This document shows positions 34,914 to 44,663 of a DNA stretch of 64,000 nucleotides, one piece after another (position 1 is the first letter of the stretch; each line of letters starts with the position of its first letter). The position numbers were made by a program, and so were the translations under genes. Below the pieces are notes generated by a model, which was given only the letters and a program-made list of their open reading frames with translations, did not search any database and had not been told where the DNA came from. Source of the stretch: Bradyrhizobium sp. SZCCHNS1050 (GTDB taxonomy: Bacteria > Pseudomonadota > Alphaproteobacteria > Rhizobiales > Xanthobacteraceae); contig NZ_JAUETR010000001.1 in assembly GCF_032484785.1 (NCBI RefSeq), positions 1,608,501-1,672,500 on the forward strand. The letters are read 5' to 3'.

Positions 34914-35465
34914 CTATGCTTTGCGGAACATGACGCGCGACACCACCAGGCCGGTCGCGAACATCACGGCGAGGAACAGCCAGCTCGACAGCGCCAGTTG
35001 CAGACCGCCTGAAATGCCGTGGCCGCTGGTGCAGCCGCCGGCCAGACGCGCGCCATACATGATGACGATGCCGCCGAGAAACGCAGCGACGAAGCGCTTG
35101 AACACCGACGGACCAAAGCGCTCCCTCCAGACCTCCGGCACCAGCTCGAGCCGCCACGTGCCGGAGACAACCGCCGACAAGAATGCGCCGAGCGGAATGC
35201 CGACCAGAAACCAGACGCCATAGTCCCATTTCAACGGCATCGACTTCCAATAGCTGTTGGCGGCGACGGCGTCGGATCCGATCACCGGCACGGCGAACAG
35301 CGACGCGATGCGCGAGAACGCCGTCGTCACACCGAGCGGGTCGCCGAACCCGGCAAAGGCCACCCAGCTGAGGATGCCGATGCCGGCGCCGACCAGATAA
35401 GGCGACCAGTCGATGCGCCCGGACTGGCCCAGATCCTTGACCATCACATCGTTCATCATTGCCAC
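34914..35465 (-). CDS. YeeE/YedE half-transporter, N-terminal-type unit
   Basis: A 183-residue membrane protein. The conserved motif GARLAGGCTSGHGISGGLQL carries the family Cys. GGAGG lies 7 bases before a GTG at 35465, which is preferred to an ATG at 35459. The promoter region holds a palindrome of the sox-operator type. It is translated 10 bases before its partner. Confidence 0.82.
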   Translation of the reverse strand: MAMMNDVMVKDLGQSGRIDWSPYLVGAGIGILSWVAFAGFGDPLGVTTAFSRIASLFAVPVIGSDAVAANSYWKSMPLKWDYGVWFLVGIPLGAFLSAVVSGTWRLELVPEVWRERFGPSVFKRFVAAFLGGIVIMYGARLAGGCTSGHGISGGLQLALSSWLFLAVMFATGLVVSRVMFRKA

Positions 35466-35520
35466 GACGGATCCTCCCTGCTGACGCGGTCCAACGGCGC
35501 GACCGACGCACGCCACCATA

Positions 35521-35542
35521 TGCATATATTCGAATTTATGCA
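35521..35542. promoter_or_regulatory. sox-type operator palindrome upstream of yeeE pair
   Basis: TGCATA, TATTCGAATT, TATGCA: a 22-bp near-perfect palindrome centred on ATTCGAAT (35528-35535), about 56 bases before the yeeE start. The rest of the 394-base intergenic region up to 35859 holds no gene. Confidence 0.65.
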
Positions 35543-35859
35543 ATTATAAATCAGCCGGTGCCGATACGTGAAAGGCGAGGTCCTGCGGCAGCGTGACGGC
35601 GAGGACCCAGCTGCACGGACGACCTCGGGGATCGCAGGCCCGAGCAAACCGCAGCGGAGCATGATCCGCCGCAGCCCGACGCGCTGTTCATGTCGGCCCG
35701 GCCTCTCGCAGATCCACCGTCACCACACGACTCGGTCGCGCAGCTTGCCGCGGCCGCGGGAGAAGTCCTCGAGATGAGGCTCACGGGCCAACGCAGAAGC
35801 GAGGGCCCGGCGAGTGGCGGCGAGATCGGATCTGCGCGGGTCTCAGTCGCCGCGAGTTC

Positions 35860-37548
35860 CTAGGCGGCTCTCACGCCGGCGATGAACTTCTTCACTTCCA
35901 TGCTTAGTCTGGCACTGTCGTCGGCCAGCGATTTCGCGGCGGACAGCACCTGGGACGCGGCGGTTCCGGTATCGACGGCGCCGCGCTGCACATCCGCAAC
36001 GTTGGCTGAGACCTGCTGCGTTCCCGCCGCCGCGTGCTGGACGTTGCGCGAGATCTCCTGCGTGGCAGCGCCCTGCTGCTCCACGGCCGATGCGATCGTC
36101 GACGAAATCTCCTGCAATTTCTCGATGGTGATGCTGATGTCGCGGATGGCACCGACGGATTGCTGGGTGGCGGACTGGATGCCGGAGATCTGCTGGCCGA
36201 TCTCGCCCGTGGCCTTCGCCGTCTGCTCGGCCAGCGCCTTGACCTCGGATGCGACCACCGCAAATCCGCGGCCGGCCTCGCCGGCGCGTGCGGCCTCGAT
36301 CGTTGCATTCAGCGCGAGCAGATTGGTCTGTCCGGCAATCGTATTGATCAGCTCGACGACGTCGCCGATGCGGGCAGCGGACTTCGAGAGCTCGCTGACC
36401 TGTTCATTGGTCTTGCGGGCCTGTGCCACCGCCTCATTGGCCATCCGGGCCGAATCCTGGACTTGCCTGCTGATCTCGTTGACGGACGCCGAGAGTTCCT
36501 CGGTCGCAGATGCCACCGACTGCACATTGGTGCAGGCTTCCTCGGAAGCTGCGGTGACGGATGTGGCCAGGTTCTGTGCACGGCTCGCCGTGTTGCTGAG
36601 GCCGCCGGCGTGACCTTCCAAAGTGCTCGATGCCGTGGACACGGTGTCGACGATCTCGCCGACCACGGCCTCGAAGCGGCCAGTGATCTCGTCGAGCCGC
36701 CGGCCGCGTTCCAGTTTCACCTCTGCCTCTCTCGAAGCGATATCGTCGGCCTGCTTCTTCGCAATCAAGGCGGTCTTGAAAACCTCCAGGGCGTCGGCCA
36801 TCATGCCTACTTCGGTCTTCTGACCGCGATAGGGGATCTCGATCGCCAGGTTACCCTCACCGAGCGCCTGCATCGGCCTGATGATGGAAGCGATGCACCG
36901 GGAAATGTCGCGAACGAACCAGCTTCCGACGCCGATGCCGGTGAGAACGGCAAGGACGATGACCGTCGACATCAATGCAAATGCCTCGGCATAGCCATCC
37001 GCGGCGATCTTGGTTTCGGCGTCGGCGCCACGATTGTTGAGGTCAATCAGCTTTCGAAGAAATTCGTCCGACTGATTGGCGACGCTCCGGACCGTCTTGT
37101 TGAACAGATCGCTCGCCTGCTTGGTCGCGTTGCCGTTCCCTGCGCGCAGCACCTCGAGCACACCATCGGCAGCCTTGACATATTGCTCCCAGCCCCGCGA
37201 CCAGCTCTCGAACAGGCTGCGCTCCTCGGCCGACGAGATCATCGCCTCATAGGAGCGGCGCGCCGTCGCGATGACGGCGAGCGTTGCCTTCATGTTGCGG
37301 TCGAGATTGTCCTTCTCCTCAGTCGTATCTGCCGTCATGTAGGCTCGCAGCTGCGCCCGATTGAGATTGATCGCCGAACGCAACTCGCCGAGCACGCGCA
37401 CGCTCGGCAGCCAGTTCTTGGCGATCTGTTCGGTATGCGTATTGATTGTCTGCATGCCGCGGACGGCCAGCAACCCGACGATGGTCATCGCCACCAGCAG
37501 CAGCGCAATGACGGCCGCCATTTTTGCTCGAATGGAGAGTTGCGACAT
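35860..37548 (-). CDS. methyl-accepting chemotaxis protein (four-helix-bundle sensor)
   Basis: A 562-residue chemoreceptor. N-terminal membrane segment ([20 protein letters not shown]), a periplasmic four-helix-bundle domain of about 155 residues, a second membrane segment ([20 protein letters not shown]), a HAMP domain and the signalling hairpin [20 protein letters not shown]. It is inserted between yeeE genes within the sulfur locus. Confidence 0.88.
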   Translation of the reverse strand: MSQLSIRAKMAAVIALLLVAMTIVGLLAVRGMQTINTHTEQIAKNWLPSVRVLGELRSAINLNRAQLRAYMTADTTEEKDNLDRNMKATLAVIATARRSYEAMISSAEERSLFESWSRGWEQYVKAADGVLEVLRAGNGNATKQASDLFNKTVRSVANQSDEFLRKLIDLNNRGADAETKIAADGYAEAFALMSTVIVLAVLTGIGVGSWFVRDISRCIASIIRPMQALGEGNLAIEIPYRGQKTEVGMMADALEVFKTALIAKKQADDIASREAEVKLERGRRLDEITGRFEAVVGEIVDTVSTASSTLEGHAGGLSNTASRAQNLATSVTAASEEACTNVQSVASATEELSASVNEISRQVQDSARMANEAVAQARKTNEQVSELSKSAARIGDVVELINTIAGQTNLLALNATIEAARAGEAGRGFAVVASEVKALAEQTAKATGEIGQQISGIQSATQQSVGAIRDISITIEKLQEISSTIASAVEQQGAATQEISRNVQHAAAGTQQVSANVADVQRGAVDTGTAASQVLSAAKSLADDSARLSMEVKKFIAGVRAA

Positions 37549-37966
37549 CACGCGTGCCTTTCGTAGTCCCGGCGATTCGTATCGGTCCGCCGCATGATTG
37601 CGTCGTCCCCTCGCGACGGTATCACCCGACCTTCGCAAATTGGTTAACGGGCGGGATTTCCAGACTGGAATCTACCAACGTCATGATCGGGCACGATGGT
37701 CCGAATGCCGTGTTCGGCACGCATCTCCTGTGGCCAATCCGCGGACTACGCGATCTGCGCTCCGGCGTGACGACGCAAAGACGCGTGTCTTCGGGCTCGA
37801 TCCGATCTGATCAGACAATGTTCTTCGTCGGAGGCTTGAAGTGCGCCGACACGCCACGCGTCGACGAGCCTGTGACAGACAGGTCCCGGAGATTCATGGA
37901 TGCTGCGCCTTGACGCTGCATGTCCAATGCCGCTCAGCAGAAGCAGGCTCGCTTCCGCAGGATGCC
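37549..37966. other. no gene seen
   Basis: A 418-base region upstream of the chemoreceptor and downstream of a YeeE gene. Only short shadow frames are present. A promoter for the chemoreceptor is expected near 37640, but I cannot place it. Confidence 0.35.
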
Positions 37967-39067
37967 TCAAGAAGGCATGACGGAGGGCGACTGAACCGGG
38001 CTCTGCGCCGGCTTGGTGGCGAACAGCCAGCGGTCGACGACAAAATCGGTGACGGCCGCACCCAACCACATGCCACCGAGCACGATCCACGCTGTGAGCG
38101 CAAACACCGATGCCCCGGTTACGCCGGCGCCAACGGCGCAGCCGCCCGCCAGCATCGCACCGAATCCCATCAGGACGGCGCCGATCATGTAACGGCGCAT
38201 GCCGCGCCCATCCGAGAAGCCTTCGAGATTGAGTTCACGCGCCAGCGCAGCCGCAACGAACGAGCCGATGAACACCCCCGGAATGATGCCGAGATCGAAG
38301 CCCGGCTTCAGTTGCGGGCTGGCGAGCACCTGCATCAGCAGCTCCGCCGAAGGACCGCTGAATGTCAGGCTCTTCAGCGGCACCGGCGAGAACGAGGCCT
38401 GGCCGAGCTGATAGGTGAGGAGCCAGCCCCCGGCGACCGCCGCGCCCGCGGCCACCGCCGAGCGCAGGATCTTCGGGCCAACCTGAAACTTCGACACGGC
38501 GGCGAGCCCGGCCAGGAACCACAGCATGCCGAAGCCGAGCTTCTCGGGCGTACCCCCGCCGAACAGGCTCATGATGTCGCGCGACGGTCCGCCGTCGACG
38601 AGCCAAAGATTGGTGAGCCACTCGCGTGCCGGCGCGAGCAGGCCGCGATAGGCCGACTGCGCCGTCACCGCGAAGACGAGGCCGGACAGCAGCGCCCGCA
38701 GATTGCCGTTGGCCGAGAGCACCAGCAGACGGCTGGCACAGCCTCTCGCCAGGATCATGCCGCAGCCGAACAGCGTGCCGCCGATCATCGCGCCGGAAAT
38801 GCTGCCCTGCTGCGCCAGCTGGCGCGCTTCGGAGACGTCGAGCAGGCCCATCGCCACCAGCGCCTGGGTGCCCAGCAGCGCCGAGGCGAAGGTGAGGAGC
38901 CACACCGCCAGCCGCGGACCGCCCTGCCCGCGCGCGAACTCGACCGTGGCCGCCCGGAGGCAGAAGCGGCTGCGCTGGGCGAAGAAGCCGAACGCGCCGC
39001 CGGCCGCGAGCCCGCACAGCAGCGACACCAGCTCCTCACCCAGAAGGTCGATCAATGCGGTGAGCAC
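37967..39067 (-). CDS. YeeE/YedE (TsuA-like) thiosulfate/sulfur transporter, full length
   Basis: A 366-residue membrane protein with two internally related halves. The N-half has SGAMIGGTLFGCGMILARGC and the C-half GAMLAGGCAVGAGVTGAS, the Cys-containing motifs that pass thiosulfate or sulfane sulfur in TsuA-type carriers. About nine or ten membrane helices. It is followed upstream by a DsrE-like gene, so it belongs to the sox transcription unit or one close to it. Confidence 0.85.
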   Translation of the reverse strand: MLTALIDLLGEELVSLLCGLAAGGAFGFFAQRSRFCLRAATVEFARGQGGPRLAVWLLTFASALLGTQALVAMGLLDVSEARQLAQQGSISGAMIGGTLFGCGMILARGCASRLLVLSANGNLRALLSGLVFAVTAQSAYRGLLAPAREWLTNLWLVDGGPSRDIMSLFGGGTPEKLGFGMLWFLAGLAAVSKFQVGPKILRSAVAAGAAVAGGWLLTYQLGQASFSPVPLKSLTFSGPSAELLMQVLASPQLKPGFDLGIIPGVFIGSFVAAALARELNLEGFSDGRGMRRYMIGAVLMGFGAMLAGGCAVGAGVTGASVFALTAWIVLGGMWLGAAVTDFVVDRWLFATKPAQSPVQSPSVMPS

Positions 39068-39135
39068 AGGCGCTCCCGTCGTTCAGGCCTGCCGCTCAAC
39101 ATGCCGGGCGGCATCGGCAAGGACGCATGCGCCCG

Positions 39136-39576
39136 TCACGGGCGCAGGTAGGCGTATCCACTCTGCTGCAGCTCCGTGAGGCGCACGACGCCGCCCTTCT
39201 CCGCCACCGCGAACCCTGGCAAGAGATCGTCGAGTTTCACGCCTTGCGCCTTCATGGTGTTCGCACAGGCCTCGAAGCCGACGCCGGCTTTCATGAGGCG
39301 CTCGGCCAGAGCCGAGATGGTCTGGTCGGCCGAAATCGCATGAAAGGCCCGCAAGCCCGGACCGTGGATCACCAGGCGAATGTCTGCGCGTCCAGGTCCT
39401 CCGGTGCCATCGACGTGGTTCTGGAGGTTGCCGAGAACGAACAGGGCGCGGTCCTGATCGGCGAGATGATAGGCGACGCGCTGGCGCGGAGATTCCGTCG
39501 CCGCGCGTGCGCTGCTGACACCGAAGATTCCAAACAGGCCGGCAAGACCGGCTTGCATCAAAGATCGACGTTCCAT
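39136..39576 (-). CDS. DsrE-like exported protein
   Basis: A 146-residue protein with a signal sequence beginning MERRSLMQAGLAGLFGIFG, consistent with export. The mature DsrE/DsrF-like fold includes VIHGPGLRAFHA and GVGFEACANTMKAQGVKLDD, with a single Cys in the position used by sulfur-carrier DsrE proteins. Paralog of the gene at 40498. Probably a periplasmic sulfur-binding protein. Confidence 0.78.
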   Translation of the reverse strand: MERRSLMQAGLAGLFGIFGVSSARAATESPRQRVAYHLADQDRALFVLGNLQNHVDGTGGPGRADIRLVIHGPGLRAFHAISADQTISALAERLMKAGVGFEACANTMKAQGVKLDDLLPGFAVAEKGGVVRLTELQQSGYAYLRP

Positions 39577-39584
39577 GGTGGCTC

Positions 39585-40487
39585 CTAACGCGCGGCTGCA
39601 ATGAATCCTGCGATGCGATCAGCGGCATCCTCGGCGGCGAGATCGCGAAAGAAGTGATCTGCGTCGTCAATCGTCTCCAGTCGGACACGGCTGCCGGCGC
39701 GTGACGCCAGCGGCGCGAACGACGCTGCCACGTCCGGTACCGTCTTGTCTTGCGCTGCCGCAAGCACCAGAACCGGCAGGCTCACATCGGCGACCAGCGC
39801 CGCCGTATCCTGACGCCGGTCGGCGCGATAGAATGCTGCGAATGCGCGCGCCGTCACCTTGGCATCGCGGCAATAGATGAAGCCCGGCACCGACATCCAA
39901 TCACCGCCGCGCCCGGCGGCGATCGCTGCCTCAGCCTTGTCGAGCAGCGGCGCCAATCGCTGGCCGTAGCTCTCCGCATAGGCGTCTCTCAAACCGGCCT
40001 CGATGCTCGCCGTCGCGGGCGCCAGCAGGATCGCACCGTCGACCGCCGCTTTGGGATTGGCGGCCAGATAGCGCGCGACCTGATTGGCGCCGCGCGAATG
40101 ACCGAGGACGAAGACGTGCGACGACGTCTTGCGCGCTTCACTCAGCCAGGCGGCGATCTCCACGACAGCATCGTCCGTCACATAGTCATGGGGTTTGGCA
40201 CAATCGTACATGCCAGTGCGGCGATCGAGACCGAGCACGAGATTGTGCGCGAGCGACGCGATCCCCCGCTCGGCCAACGCCTTGGACAGACCCTGGATGG
40301 TCTCCATGTCCTTGTGCGCGAGCGTGCCGTGCGTCATCAGCACCAGCGGTACATCCGGTCCAGACTGCGCCGGCAGTCGGAGCGTGCCGAGCGCCGTACG
40401 CCCGCCGATCGTGAGCTCGCGCGGCTCCTCGGCCGCGAAGGCGATCGACGCAATGAACGAGACGACAAGAGCGAGCCACCACCGCAT
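39585..40487 (-). CDS. exported alpha/beta-hydrolase
   Basis: A 300-residue protein with a signal peptide (WWLALVVSFIASIAFA). Nucleophile elbow GHSRGAN, oxyanion region MTHGTLAHKDME and a terminal His in DDADHFFRDL complete a Ser-Asp-His triad. It sits between two DsrE-like genes in the sox cluster, with 8- to 10-base gaps, so it is co-transcribed. Substrate unknown; a thioester or sulfur-organic compound is possible. Confidence 0.78.
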   Translation of the reverse strand: MRWWLALVVSFIASIAFAAEEPRELTIGGRTALGTLRLPAQSGPDVPLVLMTHGTLAHKDMETIQGLSKALAERGIASLAHNLVLGLDRRTGMYDCAKPHDYVTDDAVVEIAAWLSEARKTSSHVFVLGHSRGANQVARYLAANPKAAVDGAILLAPATASIEAGLRDAYAESYGQRLAPLLDKAEAAIAAGRGGDWMSVPGFIYCRDAKVTARAFAAFYRADRRQDTAALVADVSLPVLVLAAAQDKTVPDVAASFAPLASRAGSRVRLETIDDADHFFRDLAAEDAADRIAGFIAAAR

Positions 40488-40497
40488 CGCAAATTCC

Positions 40498-40962
40498 TCA
40501 GGGACGCACGATCGTCCAGTTCTTCTCGGACAGCTCCAGCAGGGTCGCGACCCCGGTCTTGACGACCGTGACACCGTCGAGCAGAGGCGGCTGCCGTCCC
40601 TCCTTGCTCGCGAGCGTCTCCAAGGTATTGCCGCAGGCGATGAAGCTCACATTGGGCATCGACTTGGCGAAGCCGAGCACCCGCTCCTTCACCGGCGAGC
40701 GGTCGGCCAGCAGCATGTCGAGGCCGCCATTGAACGCGACGATCACGATCTCGACCTCCGCGCCCTCGCCCGAATAGTGGCGGGAGACATTCGCGGCCAC
40801 GTCGAGCACCGCGCGCATCTTGGCCGGATCCTCGTCGCTGATCTGCAACGCGAGCCTATGTGGCTCGGCTGCAGTGGCGACGGACGCAACCCCGCTTCCG
40901 GCCAGGGCGACGGATGCGGCCGCCAACAGCATCTGGCGGCGGCTGCATCCGGCAATCCTCAC
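40498..40962 (-). CDS. DsrE-like exported protein
   Basis: A 154-residue protein starting at GTG 40962, which overlaps the soxD stop (GTGA). It has an N-terminal twin-Arg-like signal (CSRRQMLLAAASVALAG) and a DsrE fold with VSFIACGNTLETLASKEG and VKTGVATLLELSEKNW. One Cys near the expected position. It follows soxD directly, so it belongs to the sox operon. Confidence 0.75.
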   Translation of the reverse strand: MRIAGCSRRQMLLAAASVALAGSGVASVATAAEPHRLALQISDEDPAKMRAVLDVAANVSRHYSGEGAEVEIVIVAFNGGLDMLLADRSPVKERVLGFAKSMPNVSFIACGNTLETLASKEGRQPPLLDGVTVVKTGVATLLELSEKNWTIVRP

Positions 40963-41672
40963 TCGACGCCTCGCGGCTTGCCGTCCTTGTCTTCCGGCGT
41001 GACGTCGACCGCTGTCGCGCGTCCGGTGATCTTGACCGGCGCGATGCAGTTCTTCATGCAAGGATCCTTCTGCCAGAACGCCTTCTCGCTCGTGCTCCGG
41101 TCATCCATGATGAACCCGCCCTCGTTCGGCATCTTGATCGTGGCGAGATTGCTGTTGCTCAGCTCGAAGTTCTGATCGGTGATCACGTCGTTCAGATACA
41201 GCACATAGGCGACCAGCGCGTAGTACTCGTCGACCTTCAGCGACTGCGGGCTGCCGAACGGCATCGCGTGGCGGACGTAGTCGAACAGCGTCGAGGCGTA
41301 GGGCCAGTAGGAACCGACCGTCTTGACCGGATTGTCTGATGTCAGCGATCCCTTGCCGCCGGCGAGCACCGGCCAGCGGCCGGCACCCTCGCCGAATTCG
41401 CCATGGCAACTGGCGCAATTGTCCATGAACAGCTTCTCGCCCTGGGCGACGGTGCCCTTGCCGACTGGCAGCCCCTGCCCGTCCGGACGCACGTCGATGT
41501 CCCAGCCGCGGATCTCCTCAGCGCTCGGCGCGCGGCCGATGTTGAAGCGCTGCGGCGCCTTGGCATCGGACTTGGCCTCGGTCTTCTCGCTCGGACCGCC
41601 GGCGAACGCCGCCGAGCCCGCAAGCGTTGCCAGCGCTGCGGCGGCAATGATGAGCTTAGGCGACCTCGACAT
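40959..41672 (-). CDS. soxD: SoxD-like c-type cytochrome of sulfite dehydrogenase, monoheme
   Basis: A 237-residue protein with a signal peptide (LIIAAAALATLAGSAAFA). One heme-binding motif, CASCH at C86-C89-H90, and axial Met candidates in HAMPFGSPQSL. The C-terminus contains DPCMKNC without a CxxCH, so a second heme is absent. Paracoccus SoxD is diheme and about 380 residues, so this is a short form. It overlaps soxC by 17 bases and would pair with SoxC to oxidise the sulfane-bound sulfur. Confidence 0.8.
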   Translation of the reverse strand: MSRSPKLIIAAAALATLAGSAAFAGGPSEKTEAKSDAKAPQRFNIGRAPSAEEIRGWDIDVRPDGQGLPVGKGTVAQGEKLFMDNCASCHGEFGEGAGRWPVLAGGKGSLTSDNPVKTVGSYWPYASTLFDYVRHAMPFGSPQSLKVDEYYALVAYVLYLNDVITDQNFELSNSNLATIKMPNEGGFIMDDRSTSEKAFWQKDPCMKNCIAPVKITGRATAVDVTPEDKDGKPRGVE

Positions 41673-42948
41673 TCTCGACCTCACCGTTTGCCTGCACATG
41701 CCAGGTCTGGATGCCATTGTTGTGATAGATGGAGTTGTAGCCGCGGACCTTGCGCAGCTCGGCCTTGGACGGCTGGACGTAGCCGGTCTCGTCCTGGACG
41801 CGCGACTGCAGCAGCAGCGGCTCGCCGTTCCAGTCGAACTCGTAGTAGAACCGGGTCAGCGCCTTGTCGAGCACCGGGCCGTCGATCCGCGCCGGCCACC
41901 AGTTGCGGCCACCATCGAGCGAGACGTCGACGCGCTTGACCTTGCCGTTGCCCGACCACGCCAGCCCTGAGACGATCGTAAAGCCCTTGCCGTGCTTGAT
42001 CGGCGCCTGCGGGCTCGGGCTCGTGATCACCGACTTGGCATCCATCGCCCAGGTGAAGCGCCGCGCCTTTCCGTTCGGCAAGAGATCGGTGTATTTCGAG
42101 GTTTCCTCGCGGGTGTGCCAGGGCTGGTCGCCGACCTTGATACGGCGCAGCCACTTGACCCAGAGATTGCCCTGCCAGCCCGGCACGACCAGGCGCATCG
42201 GATAGCCCTGCTCGGGATACAGCGCCTCGCCGTTCATCTTGTAGGCGATGATGCAGTCGTCGAGCGCCTTCTCGATCGGCAGGCTGCGATCCATCGACGC
42301 GGAGTCGGCGCCCTCCACCAGCAGCCATTTGCCGTTGGTCTTGACGCCGGCCTCTTCGAGCAGGGTGCGCAGCGAGACGCCGGTATATTGCACGCAGTGG
42401 ATCATGCCATGCGTGAACTGGCAGCCATTGAGCTGGGCGCCGCGCCACTCCATGCCGGAGTTGGCCGCGCATTCCATGAAGTGGATGCGGTTGACGCGCG
42501 GGTAGCGCTTGAGCTCATCGAGCGTCAGCAGCAGCGGCCGCTCGACCAGGCCATGGATCATCAGCCGGTGATCGGCCGGATCGACGTCGGCTACGCCGCC
42601 GTGATGGCGCTCGAAGCACAGCCCGTTCGGCGTGATGATGCCTTCGAGCTCATGCAGCGGCGTGAAGCTGACCGAGGATTCGCGCGAAGCCGTCAGCCAT
42701 TCGACGTCGCGGCGGACGACGTCCTTCTCGAACTTCGACGGCTTGCCGTAGGGGCGCACAGCGACGCCCTCGCCGAGGGTCCGCGTCCATTCCGGCACGT
42801 TCGGCGGCTGGTTGGCGGGATTGCCGACGCCGGCACGCGCCTGCGAGGCCAGCGCCGTGGCGGCAAGACCGCCGGCTGCGGTCAGGAAACCACGGCGCGA
42901 CGCGCGTGGGGCTGAGGGAAGTAGTTTGTCCTTGGACATCGTCGTCAC
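41656..42948 (-). CDS. soxC: sulfite dehydrogenase molybdenum subunit SoxC
   Basis: A 430-residue molybdopterin oxidoreductase of the sulfite-oxidase family. It has a Tat signal (RASRRGFLTAAGGLAATALA), the Mo ligand is C160 in IHFMECAANSGMEWR, and the C-terminal dimerisation domain includes SGLAWSGNGKVKRVDVSLDG. A GTG start overlaps the soxB stop by 4 bases (ATG four codons later is an alternative). Works with SoxD in the periplasm. Confidence 0.92.
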   Translation of the reverse strand: MTTMSKDKLLPSAPRASRRGFLTAAGGLAATALASQARAGVGNPANQPPNVPEWTRTLGEGVAVRPYGKPSKFEKDVVRRDVEWLTASRESSVSFTPLHELEGIITPNGLCFERHHGGVADVDPADHRLMIHGLVERPLLLTLDELKRYPRVNRIHFMECAANSGMEWRGAQLNGCQFTHGMIHCVQYTGVSLRTLLEEAGVKTNGKWLLVEGADSASMDRSLPIEKALDDCIIAYKMNGEALYPEQGYPMRLVVPGWQGNLWVKWLRRIKVGDQPWHTREETSKYTDLLPNGKARRFTWAMDAKSVITSPSPQAPIKHGKGFTIVSGLAWSGNGKVKRVDVSLDGGRNWWPARIDGPVLDKALTRFYYEFDWNGEPLLLQSRVQDETGYVQPSKAELRKVRGYNSIYHNNGIQTWHVQANGEVENVEVA

Positions 42949-44639
42949 ACTCCGGAGACTTTGACGGCCCGGTTGGGCTCGAGACGAACGGTTTTCTGGC
43001 GCTGCAGATAGCTCGACACGACCTCCCAGATCGGCGGCCCCTGCGTGCCTTCGTTGACGCTGGCCCAGCCCGCGACCTGATACTCGCGCGTCGGATCGAT
43101 CGCGGCCCCGGTCTTGATCAGGCGCATGTCGGAGATGCGCTGCCCCTGCGGCTTGTTGACGTCGATGGCGTAGGACATGCCGCCGATGCGGACCATGTCG
43201 CCGCCCTGCTGGTAGTAAGGATCGACGTTGAACAGGTTGTCGGCGACGTCCTCGATGATCTCCTTCAGCCGCATGCCGGTCATGCCCATGCGATAGACGG
43301 CCGGATAGGTGATCGCGGTGGCGTTGGTGACGTCCTCGAAGGTGATTTCCTGGCCCGGCATCACGCTGGTGCCCCAGCGGAAGCCCGGCGACAGCGCGAT
43401 CTCCGCATCGCGCTCCTGCAGCAGCGCCTGGCAGATGAGGTCATCGAACGTGCCGTTGAAATTGCCGCGGCGATACAGCAGCGTCTCGGTCCGTCCCAGC
43501 GGGCGGGCGAGATCGGCGGCAAACGGCTTGCGCACCTCGGCGATCTTGGCCGCCATCGCCGGATCCGGCGTGATCACGTCGGAGAACAGCGGAATCAGCT
43601 TGTAACGATAGCCCTTCACCTCGCCGTCCTTGACGTCGAGATCGAGCCGCGAGACGAACTTGCCGGAGGAGCCCGACGCGATCAGCAGCGTCTTGCCGAC
43701 CTTGACCGCTTCAGGCAATGCATCATGGGTATGACCCGTGAGAATGACGTCGAGACCCTTGACGCGGCTGGCCAGCTTGCGGTCGACGTCGAAGCCATTG
43801 TGTGACAGCAGCACCACGAGGCCGGCGCCGTCCTTGCGTGCCTTGTCGACTTGGGTCTGAACATCCTCCTCGCGCACGCCGAACGACCAGTTCGGAATCA
43901 TCCAGCGGGGATTGGCGACCGGCGTGTACGGGAATGCCTGGCCGAGCACCGCGATCTTGACGCCGCCGCGCTCGATCATCGTCGAGGCTTCGAACGCCGG
44001 CTCGTTCCATTCGGTGTCGCGGATGTTGAGGCCGAGGAAGGGGAAGCCCAGACCATCGACCGCCTGCTTGACGCGCTCGGTGCCGTAGGTGAACTCCCAA
44101 TGCCCCGTCATCGCATCCGGCTTCAGCAGCGCCATGCAGTCGATCATGTCCTGGCCGCGGGTCTTCAGCGACGACCATGAGCCCTGCCAGGTGTCACCGC
44201 CATCGAGCAGCACGACCTTGTCGCCGCGCTCGGCGCGGATGGCCTTGATGACGGTGGCGGCGCGGTCGAGCCCGCCGATCCGCCCGTAGGTCTTGGCGAG
44301 CGCCTCGAAATCCTCCGAGGTCAGCGCATAGGCCGACGACGAGCCCGGCGCGATGCCGAAGCGGGTGAGGAAATCCTTGCCGGTGACATGCGGCGGCTGG
44401 CCCTTGGCGTCACCGACGCCGAGATTGGTCGACGGCTCGCGGAAATACAGCGGCATTAGCTGGCCGTGGATGTCGGTGACATGCACCAAGGTGACGTTGC
44501 CGACCGGATCGAACGCCAGCAGCTCCTTCTCGGTCAGCTTCTGCTGAGCAAAGGCGCGGGTCGCACCCGCAAGACCGGAGCCACCCGCCAGGGCAGCCGC
44601 CGCCAATGCGACCTGAACGAATTCGCGACGCGATATCAT
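42945..44639 (-). CDS. soxB: sulfate thiohydrolase SoxB
   Basis: A 564-residue dimanganese hydrolase. Tat signal (MISRREFVQVALAAAALAG), metal-binding motifs VHVTDIHGQLMP and DGGDTWQGS, GHWEFTYG and GHTHDALPEA. It releases sulfate from the SoxY-bound thiosulfonate. It sits between soxA and soxC. Confidence 0.95.
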   Translation of the reverse strand: MISRREFVQVALAAAALAGGSGLAGATRAFAQQKLTEKELLAFDPVGNVTLVHVTDIHGQLMPLYFREPSTNLGVGDAKGQPPHVTGKDFLTRFGIAPGSSSAYALTSEDFEALAKTYGRIGGLDRAATVIKAIRAERGDKVVLLDGGDTWQGSWSSLKTRGQDMIDCMALLKPDAMTGHWEFTYGTERVKQAVDGLGFPFLGLNIRDTEWNEPAFEASTMIERGGVKIAVLGQAFPYTPVANPRWMIPNWSFGVREEDVQTQVDKARKDGAGLVVLLSHNGFDVDRKLASRVKGLDVILTGHTHDALPEAVKVGKTLLIASGSSGKFVSRLDLDVKDGEVKGYRYKLIPLFSDVITPDPAMAAKIAEVRKPFAADLARPLGRTETLLYRRGNFNGTFDDLICQALLQERDAEIALSPGFRWGTSVMPGQEITFEDVTNATAITYPAVYRMGMTGMRLKEIIEDVADNLFNVDPYYQQGGDMVRIGGMSYAIDVNKPQGQRISDMRLIKTGAAIDPTREYQVAGWASVNEGTQGPPIWEVVSSYLQRQKTVRLEPNRAVKVSGV

Positions 44640-44663
44640 GATGTATCTTCCTTGTGTCCGCGG

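Noticed and set aside
36034..37566. Long plus-strand frame of about 510 codons opposite the second chemoreceptor
   Set aside because: Shadow of the chemoreceptor coding frame; no domain and no ribosome site.
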